Source of the DNA: an uncultured Oscillospiraceae bacterium
GTDB lineage: Bacteria; Bacillota; Clostridia; Oscillospirales; Oscillospiraceae
DNA: 64,000 bases
Direction of reading: 5' to 3'
Assembly: GCA_910588635.1 (NCBI GenBank)
Contig: CAJUPW010000014.1
Span: 1 to 64,000, forward strand
Shown: piece by piece, positions 8,030 through 19,133 of the stretch
Position numbering within the stretch: position 1 is the first letter of the stretch
How the letters are laid out: the number at the start of each line of letters is the position of its first letter
Translations under genes and position numbers: made by a program
Notes under the pieces: generated by a model
The model's input: the letters and a program-made list of their open reading frames with translations, nothing else
Told to the model about the DNA's origin: nothing
Database searches by the model: none

Positions 8030-9487
8030 ATGAGCGAGCAAAACAGACACAGTGGAAAGCGGGAGGCGCCGGGCCTCTGGAGCCGGTACCGGGCCTGGGC
8101 GGCCGGACTGGACCGGAAGGGCAGGCTGCGGCTGCGGACGTGTCAGGCGCTGGCGGTGCTGGCCGTCTTGATTTTGGGGATCGTGCTGTTTCTGCGGTCC
8201 TGGATCAGGCTGCCCAGCGTGCCCGACCCGCCGGGGATGAACCTGACCCCGGGGGGCAGCACCTCCCAGATCCAGCCGGGACAGACGGGGGACGTCTCCT
8301 TCGAGGGGGCGGAGCTGCCAGACGTGGCCAAAAGCGGCCGGAAGCCGGGGTACTACACCTTCCTCCTGGTGGGCAAGGACACCAGCAGCGGCCTGACCGA
8401 CACCATGATGCTCATTTCCTACGACACCCAGAGCAAAAAGATCAACGCCATTAGCCTGCTGCGGGACACCATGACCAACACCAGCGCCAAGCGGGGGGCC
8501 CAGAAGCGGCTGAACGTGGTCTTTAACCGCAACCGGGGCGATAAGAAGCTCAGTGAGAAGGAGCGCATCGAAAACGGCATGACCGCCCTGAAGAAGGAGG
8601 TCAGCCGCCTTACCGGCGTCTATCCCGACTTCTACGTCATGGTGGAGTGGGAGGCCATCGGCCGGCTGGTGGACGCCGTGAACGGGGTGGAGTTTGATGT
8701 CCCCTTCGACATGGACTACGATGACCCCTATCAGGACCTGCACATCCACCAGAAGAAGGGCCTGCGTGTGCTGGACGGCCAGGACGCCATGGAGGTCATC
8801 CGGTTCCGGAAGAGCAATGACGAGAGCGTGGTGCTGTATGACACGGGGCGCACCGAGATCCAGCGGAACTTTATGACAGCCGTGCTGAAGAAGTGTCTCA
8901 CTCCGGAGATTCTTCTCAAGCTGCCCACTTTGGTAGACATCTTCATGGACAACGTAGACACCGACCTGACTGTGGGCAACATCCTGGCCTTTGCACAACT
9001 GGCCATCGGCATGGATGTGGAAAATGGGGTGAAATTTGTCCCCATGCCCTGCTACAACGTGATGTATGACAAAGCATCGCTGGTCTGCGCCCAGGAGAAG
9101 GAGCTGCTGGCAATTCTCAATGACGGCATAAACCCCTATCTGGACGAAATCAAGTCCAGCGATTTGCAGCTGATGTACAAAAAAAGCGGCGGCGGCTTCG
9201 GCGTGACCAACGGCACCCTGGCCGACCCGGCGGTGGCCAGCGTCCCTGTCACCCCCAAGCCGGCGAAGCCGGACGACCCGGAGGAGCCCGACGACCCCGC
9301 GGTGACTGATCCGGAAAACCCCGGCGCCACCACCGACCCGGGCACTACAACGGATCCCGGAAACACCACCGATCCCGGAACTGCCACCGACCCTGGAAAT
9401 ATCGGGGATATTGACCCGGGCGTTGTTTTCCCCGACCCCTCTCCGGATATTCAGGGGGGTACGGTACCAGAACAGGCAGTGGCGTGA
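8030..9487 (+). CDS. LytR-CpsA-Psr family wall-polymer transferase
   Basis: LCP enzymes attach teichoic-acid-like or capsular polymers from lipid carriers to peptidoglycan outside the membrane. The 485 residues show a basic cytoplasmic start, one membrane segment at about 40-62, and the LCP domain from about 110 (FLLVGKD, DTMMLIS, SLLRDTM, GGV-type substrate loop, VIRFRKSNDE) to about 330. A low-complexity C-terminal tail is rich in Pro, Asp and Thr with degenerate TDPG repeats and is probably wall-spanning. It starts 6 bp after nadD-yqeK and is followed by rsfS. Confidence 0.92.
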   Translation: MSEQNRHSGKREAPGLWSRYRAWAAGLDRKGRLRLRTCQALAVLAVLILGIVLFLRSWIRLPSVPDPPGMNLTPGGSTSQIQPGQTGDVSFEGAELPDVAKSGRKPGYYTFLLVGKDTSSGLTDTMMLISYDTQSKKINAISLLRDTMTNTSAKRGAQKRLNVVFNRNRGDKKLSEKERIENGMTALKKEVSRLTGVYPDFYVMVEWEAIGRLVDAVNGVEFDVPFDMDYDDPYQDLHIHQKKGLRVLDGQDAMEVIRFRKSNDESVVLYDTGRTEIQRNFMTAVLKKCLTPEILLKLPTLVDIFMDNVDTDLTVGNILAFAQLAIGMDVENGVKFVPMPCYNVMYDKASLVCAQEKELLAILNDGINPYLDEIKSSDLQLMYKKSGGGFGVTNGTLADPAVASVPVTPKPAKPDDPEEPDDPAVTDPENPGATTDPGTTTDPGNTTDPGTATDPGNIGDIDPGVVFPDPSPDIQGGTVPEQAVA

Positions 9488-9510
9488 GAAAATAGAAAGG
9501 AGAAAACTGG

Positions 9511-9870
9511 ATGGAATCCTATGAACTGGCGGTCCTGCTGGCCAGAGCGCTGGACAGCAAAAAGGGCGGCAATATCAAGGTGCTGAAAACGGAGGGGATT
9601 ACCACCCTGGCCGATTACTTTGTTATCTGCACCGCCACCTCCAACACCCAGGTCAAAGCCATGTCCGACGCCTGTGAGGAGGCGGCGGAGAAAAACGATG
9701 AGCGGGTCCACCACATTGAGGGCCACCGCGGCGGCGCGTGGCTGCTGATGGACTTCTCGGCGGTGGTGGTTCACGTCTTTACCGATGAGGCCCGGAAGTT
9801 CTATGACCTGGAACGGCTGTGGAGCGACGCGGAGGAGATCGACATAAGCAAGATTCTGACCCGGGAATAA
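9511..9870 (+). CDS. rsfS: ribosome silencing factor RsfS
   Basis: RsfS binds ribosomal protein L14 and blocks subunit joining in starvation. The 119 residues have the DUF143 pattern: ALDSKKGGNIKVL, TTLADYFVICTA, HHIEGHRGGAWLLMDF, VVHVF and FYDLERLW. ATG start with AAAGGAG upstream. It ends just before a strong terminator, so it closes this gene group. Confidence 0.95.
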   Translation: MESYELAVLLARALDSKKGGNIKVLKTEGITTLADYFVICTATSNTQVKAMSDACEEAAEKNDERVHHIEGHRGGAWLLMDFSAVVVHVFTDEARKFYDLERLWSDAEEIDISKILTRE

Positions 9871-9875
9871 GAGAA

Positions 9876-9911
9876 GCCCCGGCGTCCTGATTGGGACGCC
9901 GGGGCCGCGTT
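9876..9911 (+). terminator. terminator of rsfS, shared with the convergent gene
   Basis: A perfect 12-bp stem GCCCCGGCGTCC (9876-9887) / GGACGCCGGGGC (9894-9905) with a 6-base loop is followed by CGCGTTTTA. It sits between convergent genes. Confidence 0.8.
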
Positions 9912-10808
9912 TTACTCTCTGCGAATGATTTTCAATGATTTCTGACAGTTTTCCACATGGTTGACGGTCTGGCTGCCGCCGAACTCCCCGTCCACCGTCC
10001 AGGGGACGGGCTGGTCGCAGGTGAAGGTGAGCTTTCTGGCCTGGAGCTGAACCAGTGCCCCGGAGCGGTCCGCCGGGGACAGATTCACCAGGGCCTGGAG
10101 TCCGTCGGCGAGGTCGGCCAGCTTGAGGGGCTTTTTGACCAGCAGGACCTCAAACAGCCCGTCGTCCAGCACCACCTGCTCCGCCTTGGGGGGCTTGAGC
10201 CCGCCGATAGACTGGGAGTTGCTCACCATGCCGAAGAAGAACTCATCCTCCAGGACCTGTCCGTCGTACTCCACCGTCATGCGGTAGGGGGCGATGGTGG
10301 GCAGGGAGGCGATTCCGGCAAAGACGTAGGCCAGGTGGCCAAAGGTGTTTTTCAGCTCCTGCGGGGTGTCGTAGGCCACTTTGGTGAAAGCGCCGAAGGC
10401 GGCTACATAGATAAAGGGTTTTCCGTTGAGCCGGCCGGTGTCCATGGGGACGGGCACGCCGGTTCCGGCGGCCACCAGGGCGGCCTCCCGGGGCTTCCGG
10501 GGCAGGCGGAAGGTTGTGGCGCAGTCGTTGGTGGAGCCGAAGGGGATGTAGCCCAGGGGGGGCGGGTCCTTCAGGGCGGCGAGGCCAGCCGCCGCCTCGC
10601 TGAGGGTGCCGTCTCCGCCGGCGCAGACGATTCGGTCGAACTGAGGCCCCAGCTCCCGGACCACGCGGGCGGCGTCCCCCTTGCACTGGGTTGGGTAGGA
10701 GGTGGCGAGCCACCCGGCCTTGGTGAACACGTCCAAAACCGCGGACAGCGCTCCCTTTGCCTGTCCGGTGCCCGAGGTCGGGTTGTAAATAAAAAGAAGC
10801 CGGTTCAT
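9912..10808 (-). CDS. diacylglycerol kinase-like lipid kinase (YegS/BmrU family)
   Basis: This family phosphorylates diacylglycerol or related lipids with ATP. The 298-residue protein starts LLFIYNPTSGTGQAKG (nucleotide-binding NP-SG motif) and has CAGGDGTLSEAAAG, the GGDGT signature of the DAGK catalytic domain, with GSTNDCA downstream. The C-terminal half is the beta-rich domain of the family. The start chosen is the ATG at 10808, preceded by GGAGGG; the upstream ATG gives an unrelated hydrophobic extension. It is transcribed alone, convergent with rsfS. Confidence 0.92.
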   Translation of the reverse strand: MNRLLFIYNPTSGTGQAKGALSAVLDVFTKAGWLATSYPTQCKGDAARVVRELGPQFDRIVCAGGDGTLSEAAAGLAALKDPPPLGYIPFGSTNDCATTFRLPRKPREAALVAAGTGVPVPMDTGRLNGKPFIYVAAFGAFTKVAYDTPQELKNTFGHLAYVFAGIASLPTIAPYRMTVEYDGQVLEDEFFFGMVSNSQSIGGLKPPKAEQVVLDDGLFEVLLVKKPLKLADLADGLQALVNLSPADRSGALVQLQARKLTFTCDQPVPWTVDGEFGGSQTVNHVENCQKSLKIIRRE

Positions 10809-10845
10809 AAAAAGGCCCTCCGGGAATGAGAAGATATTGATACAT

Positions 10846-10873
10846 ATTATAATTGGCCCCATGGAAAAATCAA
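10846..10873 (-). promoter_or_regulatory. promoter of the lipid kinase gene
   Basis: On the minus strand, TTGATT (10873-10868) and TATAAT (10851-10846) are 16 bp apart, upstream of the ATG at 10808. Confidence 0.6.
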
Positions 10874-10920
10874 GATGGTCCGGAAAACTTTATTTCTTCT
10901 TAACGGATGGCTGGGAGGGG

Positions 10921-10949
10921 TTGCGCCGAGAGGAAAAAGCGAGTAAAAT
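10921..10949 (+). promoter_or_regulatory. promoter of azlCD
   Basis: TTGCGC (10921-10926) and TAAAAT (10944-10949) are 17 bp apart, 35 bp upstream of azlC. Confidence 0.5.
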
Positions 10950-10983
10950 AAGGGGAAACTGTTTGTCGAGGTGTACATCCGCT

Positions 10984-11697
10984 ATGAACCGAAAGACCCT
11001 GGCCGCCGCCTTCCCCCTCACCGTGCCCGTGCTCATGGGCTACCTGGCCATCGGAATGGCCTTCGGACTGATGCTCCAGTCCATCGGCTATGGGGTGGGC
11101 TGGGCTCTGCTGATGAGCGTGGTTATCTACGCCGGCTCCGGACAGTATCTGGGGGTGTCTCTGCTGGCGGTGGGGGCCCCCCTGACCCAGGTGGCCTTCC
11201 TTACCCTGATGGTCAACTTCCGCCATCTGGTCTACGGCCTGTCCATGCTGGAAAAATTCCGGGGGATGGGAGCGCGGAAGCTCTATATGATCTTTTCCCT
11301 CACCGACGAGACCTATGCGCTGCTCTCCTCCGCTCAGGCCCCGAAGGGGGTGGAGGAGCACGACTTTTTCTTTGCCGTGGCCCTGCTGGATCACAGCTAC
11401 TGGGTATTGGGATCGGTGATCGGTTCCCTGCTGGGCTCCGCCCTGGGCTTCGACACCACGGGGGTGGACTTTGCCATGACCGCCCTGTTCCTGGTGATCG
11501 CCGTGGGCCAGTGGAGGGCCGCCGGCAGTCATATCCCCGCGCTGCTGGGGGGCGCGGCCACTCTGGTCAGCCTGCTGCTGGTGGGGGCGGAGGACATGCT
11601 CCTGCCCGCCCTGGCCATCATCGTGATCGCCCTGACGCTGCTCCGGCCCCGGCTGGAGGAAAAACATCTGAGAGAGGAGGGAACACCATGCCCCTGA
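10984..11697 (+). CDS. azlC: AzlC family branched-chain amino acid exporter subunit
   Basis: AzlC is the large membrane subunit of the AzlCD exporter for branched-chain amino acids and analogues. The 237 residues contain several hydrophobic helices and the family stretch FRHLVYGLSM (near 75-85), preceded by YAGSGQY. The start ATG at 10984 has GAGGTG upstream; the longer open frame has no membrane homology and begins in the promoter region. It overlaps azlD by 10 bp, which indicates translational coupling. Confidence 0.92.
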   Translation: MNRKTLAAAFPLTVPVLMGYLAIGMAFGLMLQSIGYGVGWALLMSVVIYAGSGQYLGVSLLAVGAPLTQVAFLTLMVNFRHLVYGLSMLEKFRGMGARKLYMIFSLTDETYALLSSAQAPKGVEEHDFFFAVALLDHSYWVLGSVIGSLLGSALGFDTTGVDFAMTALFLVIAVGQWRAAGSHIPALLGGAATLVSLLLVGAEDMLLPALAIIVIALTLLRPRLEEKHLREEGTPCP

Positions 11698-12023
11698 CTC
11701 CGGTACAGACCCTGGCCTCCATCGCCGTGATGTCCGTGGTGACCTTCCTCACCCGGGCGCTGCCCTTCCTTCTCTTTGACCGGGGAGACCATCCGCCAAA
11801 AATCGTCCTTTATCTGGGCCATGTCCTGCCCCCGGCGGTGATTGCCATGCTCATTGTCTACTGCCTCAAGGGGGTCACGTTTACCACCCTTGGGGGCTGG
11901 CTCCCGCCCCTCATCGCCGGGCTGGCGGCGGTGCTGCTCCATATCTGGAAGGGCAACGACCTGCTGTCCATCTTCGGCGCCACGGTATTTTACATGGTGC
12001 TGGTCCAGGGGGTGTTTGCCTGA
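11688..12023 (+). CDS. azlD: AzlD family small exporter subunit
   Basis: The 111-residue protein has about four hydrophobic segments and the AzlD pattern TFLTRALPFLLF near the N-terminus and YLGHVLPPAVIAML in the middle. It pairs with AzlC. The ATG at 11688 lies inside the azlC end, with GAGAGGAGGG just upstream. Its TGA is followed immediately by the ATG of the next gene. Confidence 0.9.
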   Translation: MPLTPVQTLASIAVMSVVTFLTRALPFLLFDRGDHPPKIVLYLGHVLPPAVIAMLIVYCLKGVTFTTLGGWLPPLIAGLAAVLLHIWKGNDLLSIFGATVFYMVLVQGVFA

Positions 12024-12761
12024 ATGGCTGGCCGTGTTTTGATTACCGGCGCCTCCCGGGGCATCGGGGCTGCGGCCGCCCGGCTGTTTGCACGGGAGGG
12101 CTGGGACGTGGCCATCAACTACAATTCCAGCCGGGAAGCGGCCCGGAGGCTGGCCGCGGAGCTGTCCGGCCTGGAGGTGCGGGCCGTCCCGATCCGGGCG
12201 GACGTGTCTGACCCGGAGCAGGCGGAGGGGCTGGTCCGGGAGGCGGAATTTTCTTTGGGCGGCCTGGACTGCGTGGTCTGCAACGCGGGGATTGCCTTGC
12301 CCCAGCAGCTTCTCACCGACACCAAAGTGGAACAGTGGCGGCGGCTGATGTCGGCTGACCTGGACGGCATGTTTTATGTGCTCAAGGCCGCCATCCCCGG
12401 TCTGGTCCGGCAGAAGCGGGGGGCCATCGTGACGGTGTCCTCTATGTGGGGCCTTACCGGCGGCTCCTGCGAGGCCGCCTACTCCGCCGCCAAGGCGGGG
12501 GTGATCGGGCTGACGAAGGCTCTGGCCAAGGAGCTGGGCCCGTCCAATATCCGGGTGAACTGCGTGGCCCCGGGGGTGGTCGCCACCGATATGAACGGCC
12601 ATCTCACCCCCCAGGACCTGGCCGCCCTGGAGGAGGAGACCCCTTTGGGCCGCATCGGCGCGCCGGAGGAGGCGGCCCAGGCGGTAGTCTTCCTGGCCTC
12701 GGACCGGGCCTCCTTCATCACCGGCCAGGTGCTGAATGTGGACGGGGGCATGGTGATTTAA
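12024..12761 (+). CDS. short-chain dehydrogenase/reductase, FabG-like
   Basis: The 245-residue protein is an NAD(P)-dependent reductase of the classical SDR family, closest in pattern to 3-oxoacyl-ACP reductase. Seen are TGASRGIG at 7-14, NAGIA, catalytic Ser in VTVSSMWG, and YSAAKAG (Tyr-x3-Lys), followed by NCVAPGVVATDM. The start codon directly follows the azlD stop, so it is read as part of the azlCD operon. No fatty-acid genes are nearby, so the substrate is uncertain. Confidence 0.85.
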   Translation: MAGRVLITGASRGIGAAAARLFAREGWDVAINYNSSREAARRLAAELSGLEVRAVPIRADVSDPEQAEGLVREAEFSLGGLDCVVCNAGIALPQQLLTDTKVEQWRRLMSADLDGMFYVLKAAIPGLVRQKRGAIVTVSSMWGLTGGSCEAAYSAAKAGVIGLTKALAKELGPSNIRVNCVAPGVVATDMNGHLTPQDLAALEEETPLGRIGAPEEAAQAVVFLASDRASFITGQVLNVDGGMVI

Positions 12762-12805
12762 GAAAAGTTTTGTCGAATTTTAATATTTAAGAGGACGATT
12801 TGCGG

Positions 12806-12834
12806 TTGTAAAACCGATAAAAACTTGATATAAT
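12806..12834 (+). promoter_or_regulatory. promoter upstream of the anchored protein gene
   Basis: TTGTAA (12806-12811) and TATAAT (12829-12834) are exactly 17 bp apart in an AT-rich gap. Confidence 0.7.
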
Positions 12835-12890
12835 AAATCGCTTCCACAATTGTGCGAGCCAGAATTTTCCAAAATGCGGGGAGTGAGAGT

Positions 12891-14012
12891 ATGGGCCGCG
12901 CCAATAAAGACGTTGGCGGCTACCGGGGCCGCAGAACGGCAACAGACGTTTTAAAACTGATCGCCATCATTCTGGGCGTGCTGGTGGTCCTGGCGGTGGC
13001 CGGGATGCTCTATCTCCAGAAATACATGGTGTACACCGACGAGGGGGTCAAGCTGGAGCTGCCCCCCTTCCTCCAGATGCTCCGGGGGGAGGGCTCCTCT
13101 GAGGAGCCGGGCGGCTCCGCCTCCCTTCCCGACCCGGGCAGCGTCAGCGTGGTGGTGGACCCGGACGGCAGCGCCTCGGAGCCCCAGCAGCCCGATGAAA
13201 AGGAGCCGGCCAGCTTTGCCCTGGCCCTCCCGGTGAGCGACGTGGTGAGCGGTACCGCCGCCGCCAAGCTGGAGGAGGCGGGGGCGGACGAGCTGATTCT
13301 GGCCGTGAAGACCCAGGACGGCAAGCTGGCATGGCTTTCGGGGCAAGGGGCGGCCGAGCGCTCCAGGGTCAACGGCAGCCAGGAGACCACGGAGGCGATC
13401 CGGCAGTGGAATCAGGGGGAGGTATATACCATCGCCCGGGTGTGCTGCTTCCGAGACGACAGCGCCCCCTATTACAACAACGCCATGGCCTTGCGTCAGG
13501 GGAACGGCAACTGGCGGGACGAGTTGGGCCTGCGGTGGCTCAGTCCCGCCAACGACAGGTCTCAGGCCTATATCGCCGGCCTGTGCGGCGAGCTGGCCGG
13601 ACTGGGCTTTGACGAGATCGTGCTGGAGGACTTTTCTTTCCCCGTTCGGGGGAAGGTAGACCGCATCAACAGGGGAGACAGCTACGACCCCGCCCGGTTT
13701 CACGACGAGCTGGAGGACCTCCTTGCCCAGGTACAGAAGGCGGCGGAGCCCTACGGCACGAAAATTTCCTTGCGGGTGGAGCGGGACACCCTGGCCGGGG
13801 CGGAGAGCCTCAGCGGGGTGACGCCCCGGCTTCTGGAGAAATACGCCGCCCGAATCTGGGTGGAGGACGACGGCCTGACCCCCGCCCCCCAGGACCTGCT
13901 GGAGCCGGCGGGAATTTCCGGCGGACCGGACCGGCTGGTGTCTGTCACGGCCGCCTACGCGGAGGACAGCCCCGTGGCCCAGGCTGTGCTGTTTCCGGCG
14001 GAGCAATCATAA
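12891..14012 (+). CDS. membrane-anchored putative TIM-barrel glycosidase-like protein
   Basis: The 373-residue protein has a basic start, a membrane segment at about 23-41, a Ser/Pro/Glu-rich linker (about 70-110) and a soluble domain. The domain shows alternating strand/helix segments with phrases such as GFDEIVLEDFSFP and KISLRVERD, similar to the TIM-barrel family DUF4015 (putative glycosyl hydrolases). That assignment is from general pattern only. ATG at 12891 with GGGGAG upstream was chosen over an in-frame start 39 bp earlier. It has its own promoter and terminator, so it is monocistronic. Confidence 0.6.
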   Translation: MGRANKDVGGYRGRRTATDVLKLIAIILGVLVVLAVAGMLYLQKYMVYTDEGVKLELPPFLQMLRGEGSSEEPGGSASLPDPGSVSVVVDPDGSASEPQQPDEKEPASFALALPVSDVVSGTAAAKLEEAGADELILAVKTQDGKLAWLSGQGAAERSRVNGSQETTEAIRQWNQGEVYTIARVCCFRDDSAPYYNNAMALRQGNGNWRDELGLRWLSPANDRSQAYIAGLCGELAGLGFDEIVLEDFSFPVRGKVDRINRGDSYDPARFHDELEDLLAQVQKAAEPYGTKISLRVERDTLAGAESLSGVTPRLLEKYAARIWVEDDGLTPAPQDLLEPAGISGGPDRLVSVTAAYAEDSPVAQAVLFPAEQS

Positions 14013-14020
14013 TTCAGGCG

Positions 14021-14054
14021 CCGCCCGGCCGCTTTCGCGGTCGGGCGGTATTTT
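14021..14054 (+). terminator. intrinsic terminator
   Basis: CCGCCCGGCCGC / GCGGTCGGGCGG (one G-T pair, 3-base loop) is followed by TATTTT, just after the stop at 14012. Confidence 0.75.
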
Positions 14055-14127
14055 GGCAGAGAGGGAAAAATGCCAAAAAATCAGTCAAATCAGGGGAAGT
14101 GCCCACCAAATATGGAGGAAAAAGGCC

Positions 14128-14156
14128 TTGATTTTTTGAAAAAAATTTACTACAAT
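14128..14156 (+). promoter_or_regulatory. promoter of the V-type ATPase operon
   Basis: TTGATT (14128-14133) and TACAAT (14151-14156) are 17 bp apart. Transcription would begin near 14163 and give a leader of about 45 bases. Confidence 0.72.
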
Positions 14157-14207
14157 AATACAGTAGCAAATATCTCCATTTTTGCATCCGAAAAAGGTGG
14201 TGAAAAC

Positions 14208-14521
14208 ATGGCATTGGAAGCTATCCAGACGGTGACCCAGGCCGAGGCAAGGGCCAAGGCGGACCGGGAGGCCGCGGCGGCTCAGGCCAAGCAGCGTCTG
14301 ACCGACGTCCAGCGGGAGGCCAAGCAGACGGTGGAACAGGCCCGACAGAAGGCCCGAGAGGAGGCCCGTCAGATGATGGCCCAGGCGGAAGAAAAGGCCG
14401 CCCAGGCTACCCGGGAGGCGCTGGAACAGGCCGGTCAGGACTGTGAGGCGCTGAAGCAGAGGGCCCGGGGGCGGCTGGAGCAGGCCGCGCAGCTCATTGT
14501 TGGAAGGGTCGTGGAACGGTA

Positions 14522-14522
<1 letters not shown>
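14208..14522 (+). CDS. ntpF: V-type ATPase peripheral-stalk subunit (H/G type)
   Basis: The 104-residue protein is almost entirely Ala/Glu/Gln/Arg-rich helix (heptad-like, about 15-95). This is typical of the peripheral-stalk subunit called H in archaea and NtpF in Enterococcus, which pairs with subunit E. ATG at 14208 follows AAAAAGGTGG. The open frame reaches 46 codons further up, but that part overlaps the promoter. Its stop overlaps the ntpI start by one base. Confidence 0.85.
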
Positions 14523-17009
<2,487 letters not shown>

Positions 17010-17023
17010 GGCGGGAGACTGCT

Positions 17024-17713
17024 ATGGAAGGAATCGAAAAAATCACTGCCAAGATTGCCCAGGACGCCCAAGCTGAGATTGGCAGGCTGACGGCTGAGAC
17101 CGATGAGAAGGTGCAGGCTGTCCGGGCCAACGCCGAGCATCAGGCCCAGCAGGAGGCCAACGAGATTGTGGAAAAGGGCCGTATGGCCGCCAGCGAGCGG
17201 CTGGAGCGGCTCCAGTCTGCCGCCCAGATGGAGCGGCGCAAGCTGGAGCTGGCCGCTAAGCAGGAGGTGCTGGGCGAGGCTTTCAACATGGCTCTGGAGA
17301 AGCTTTGTACCTTGCCCGAGCAGGAGTACATCGCCTTGCTGACTAAGCTGGCCCTGGAGGCGTCCTCCTCCGGCAAGGAGCGGATCATCTTCTCCCAGAA
17401 GGACCGGAACACTGTGGGCAAGCAGGTGGTCATTGCCGCAAATGAGGCTCTGGTGAAGGAGCGCGCTCCCAGCTTGCCCGAGGAGGTCGCCAAGAGCAAG
17501 GTGGGCGCCCTTGTGGATAAGCTGGTCCACAACACCACCGCTGTGGTCACCGGCGCGGGGATGCTCACTCTGTCCGAGGAGACCCGGGACATCAGGGGCG
17601 GCTTCATCATGGTGGACGGCGACGTGGAGATTAACTGCGCCTTTGAGACCCTGGTGCGGCTCCAGAGGGAGCAGATGGAGAAGAAGGTCGCCGACGTACT
17701 GTTTGAATCGTAA
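17024..17713 (+). CDS. ntpE: V-type ATPase subunit E
   Basis: The 229-residue peripheral-stalk subunit has a long N-terminal helix (about 5-100, rich in Glu, Ala and Gln) and a compact C-terminal domain that binds the top of the A3B3 head. The C-terminus contains the family phrase RGGFIMVDGDVEINCAFETL. It starts 14 bp after ntpK. Confidence 0.92.
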   Translation: MEGIEKITAKIAQDAQAEIGRLTAETDEKVQAVRANAEHQAQQEANEIVEKGRMAASERLERLQSAAQMERRKLELAAKQEVLGEAFNMALEKLCTLPEQEYIALLTKLALEASSSGKERIIFSQKDRNTVGKQVVIAANEALVKERAPSLPEEVAKSKVGALVDKLVHNTTAVVTGAGMLTLSEETRDIRGGFIMVDGDVEINCAFETLVRLQREQMEKKVADVLFES

Positions 17714-17730
17714 GGAAGGGGGCATCACTT

Positions 17731-18714
17731 TTGTCCCACCGCAAAAAAGATACGGACTATCTGGCCATCTCCGCCCGCATCAGGGCTATGGAGAACAGAC
17801 TTCTCACCCGGGAGCGGATGGACCGGATGATCGAGGCCCGGGATGACGGCGAGGCCATGAAGAGCCTGGCCGAGTGCGGCTATGCCGAGGGACCTCTGGA
17901 CGCCGTTCTGGCTCAGGCTCGCGCTGAGGTATTCAAGGACATGGAGCAAGGCGCGCCCGACCCCCGGCTGGTGGAGGTCTTTCAGATCAAGTATGACTAC
18001 CACAACGCCAAGACCATTCTGAAGGCCCAGGCGCAGGGGGTTGATCCGGAGCGGCTGCTGCTGGCCGGCGGCCGCTGCGACCCCGCCGCCCTGTGGGACG
18101 GCTGGAAGCGGGAGGCCCTCACCGGGACCTCCGAGGCTTTCAAAAAGGCCATGGAACAGGCGCGGGCCGCTCTGGCTGACGGGGGCGACCCCCAGCAGGC
18201 CGACCTGATTCTGGACAGGGCCTGCTACAGTGAGATGGCCGGGCTGGCCAAGGAGCTGGAGAGTCCCTTCCTCCAGGGCTATGTCCGCCTGTCGGTGGAC
18301 GTGGCCAACCTGCGGGCCGCCGTCCGTGTGGCCCGCATGGGCCGGGAGGGCGAGTTCCTGCGCCAGGTGCTGCTGCCCGGGGGCAATGTGTCCGAACAGG
18401 CCATCGCCGCCGCCCGGGGGGACGCTCTGGGCGAGGTGTTCCGGTCCGGGCCCCTGGCCCAGGCCGCCGCTCTTGGGGCCAGACTGGCCCAGCCGGGCGG
18501 GGAGTCCCTCACCGCTTTCGAGCGGGAGTGCGACAACGCCCTCACCGCCTATCTGGCCGCCGCCCGCCGCGTCCCCTTCGGGGAGGAGACGGTCATCGGC
18601 TATCTGTACGCCAAAGAGCAGGAGTTCACCGCCATCCGGGCAATCTTCGCCGGACGGGCGGCGGGGCTGGATGGAGACACCATCCGTGCCCGGCTCCGGG
18701 AAACCTATGTGTAA
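17731..18714 (+). CDS. ntpC: V-type ATPase subunit C (d/AC39-like)
   Basis: The 327-residue funnel-shaped subunit joins the central shaft to the K ring. It is largely helical, begins YLAISARIRAMENRLLTRE, as in bacterial AC39/NtpC proteins, and has the internal three-fold helical pattern. The start is TTG at 17731, preceded by AAGGAAGGGGG. It ends 13 bp before ntpG. Confidence 0.9.
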   Translation: MSHRKKDTDYLAISARIRAMENRLLTRERMDRMIEARDDGEAMKSLAECGYAEGPLDAVLAQARAEVFKDMEQGAPDPRLVEVFQIKYDYHNAKTILKAQAQGVDPERLLLAGGRCDPAALWDGWKREALTGTSEAFKKAMEQARAALADGGDPQQADLILDRACYSEMAGLAKELESPFLQGYVRLSVDVANLRAAVRVARMGREGEFLRQVLLPGGNVSEQAIAAARGDALGEVFRSGPLAQAAALGARLAQPGGESLTAFERECDNALTAYLAAARRVPFGEETVIGYLYAKEQEFTAIRAIFAGRAAGLDGDTIRARLRETYV

Positions 18715-18727
18715 GGGGGTAGGGTAG

Positions 18728-19036
18728 ATGTATAAAATTGCCGTCATGGGCGACAAGGACAGCGTTCTGGGCTTCAAGGCCCTGGGGCTGGAGGTCTGCC
18801 CGGCAAGCACCCCCGAGGAGGGCCGGGAGGCGCTCCACCGCATGGCAAAGGAAAATTACGCCATCATCTATATGACCGAGCAGCTGGCCGCCCAGCTCCC
18901 CCAGGAGATCGCCCGGTATAAGGACGCCCTCACCCCCGCCATCATCCTGATCCCAGGCAAGGAGGGCTCTCTGGGCATCGGCATGGCCAACGTCAAGACC
19001 GCCGTGGAACGGGCGGTCGGAGCGGATATACTGTAA
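18728..19036 (+). CDS. ntpG: V-type ATPase subunit F (NtpG)
   Basis: The 102-residue small Rossmann-like subunit binds the central shaft and regulates hydrolysis. The start [19 protein letters not shown] and the stretch YAIIYMTE are family patterns. ATG start with GGGGTAGGG upstream. A palindromic repeat separates it from ntpA. Confidence 0.92.
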   Translation: MYKIAVMGDKDSVLGFKALGLEVCPASTPEEGREALHRMAKENYAIIYMTEQLAAQLPQEIARYKDALTPAIILIPGKEGSLGIGMANVKTAVERAVGADIL

Positions 19037-19043
19037 TCTGTGT

Positions 19044-19097
19044 GTAGGGGCCGCCGCCCTCGGCGGCCCACGGGCGGCCCAGGGGGGCCGCCCCTAC
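19044..19097 (+). repeat. GTAGGGGC palindromic repeat, short copy
   Basis: The 54-bp element has inverted ends GTAGGGGC / GCCCCTAC and internal GGCCGCC-type hairpins. Its left 26 bp match the element at 41611. It sits inside the V-ATPase operon between ntpG and ntpA, so it must be transcribed and could lower or segment the message. Confidence 0.75.
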
Positions 19098-19133
19098 AGG
19101 AAAAATCACCCAGAAAGAAGGTTTGCAAAGCCT

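Noticed and set aside
9240..9410. Short tandem repeats that might be a CRISPR-like or minisatellite array
   Set aside because: They encode the degenerate TDPG wall-linker repeats at the end of the LCP protein; there are no spacers. No CRISPR array was found anywhere in the window.
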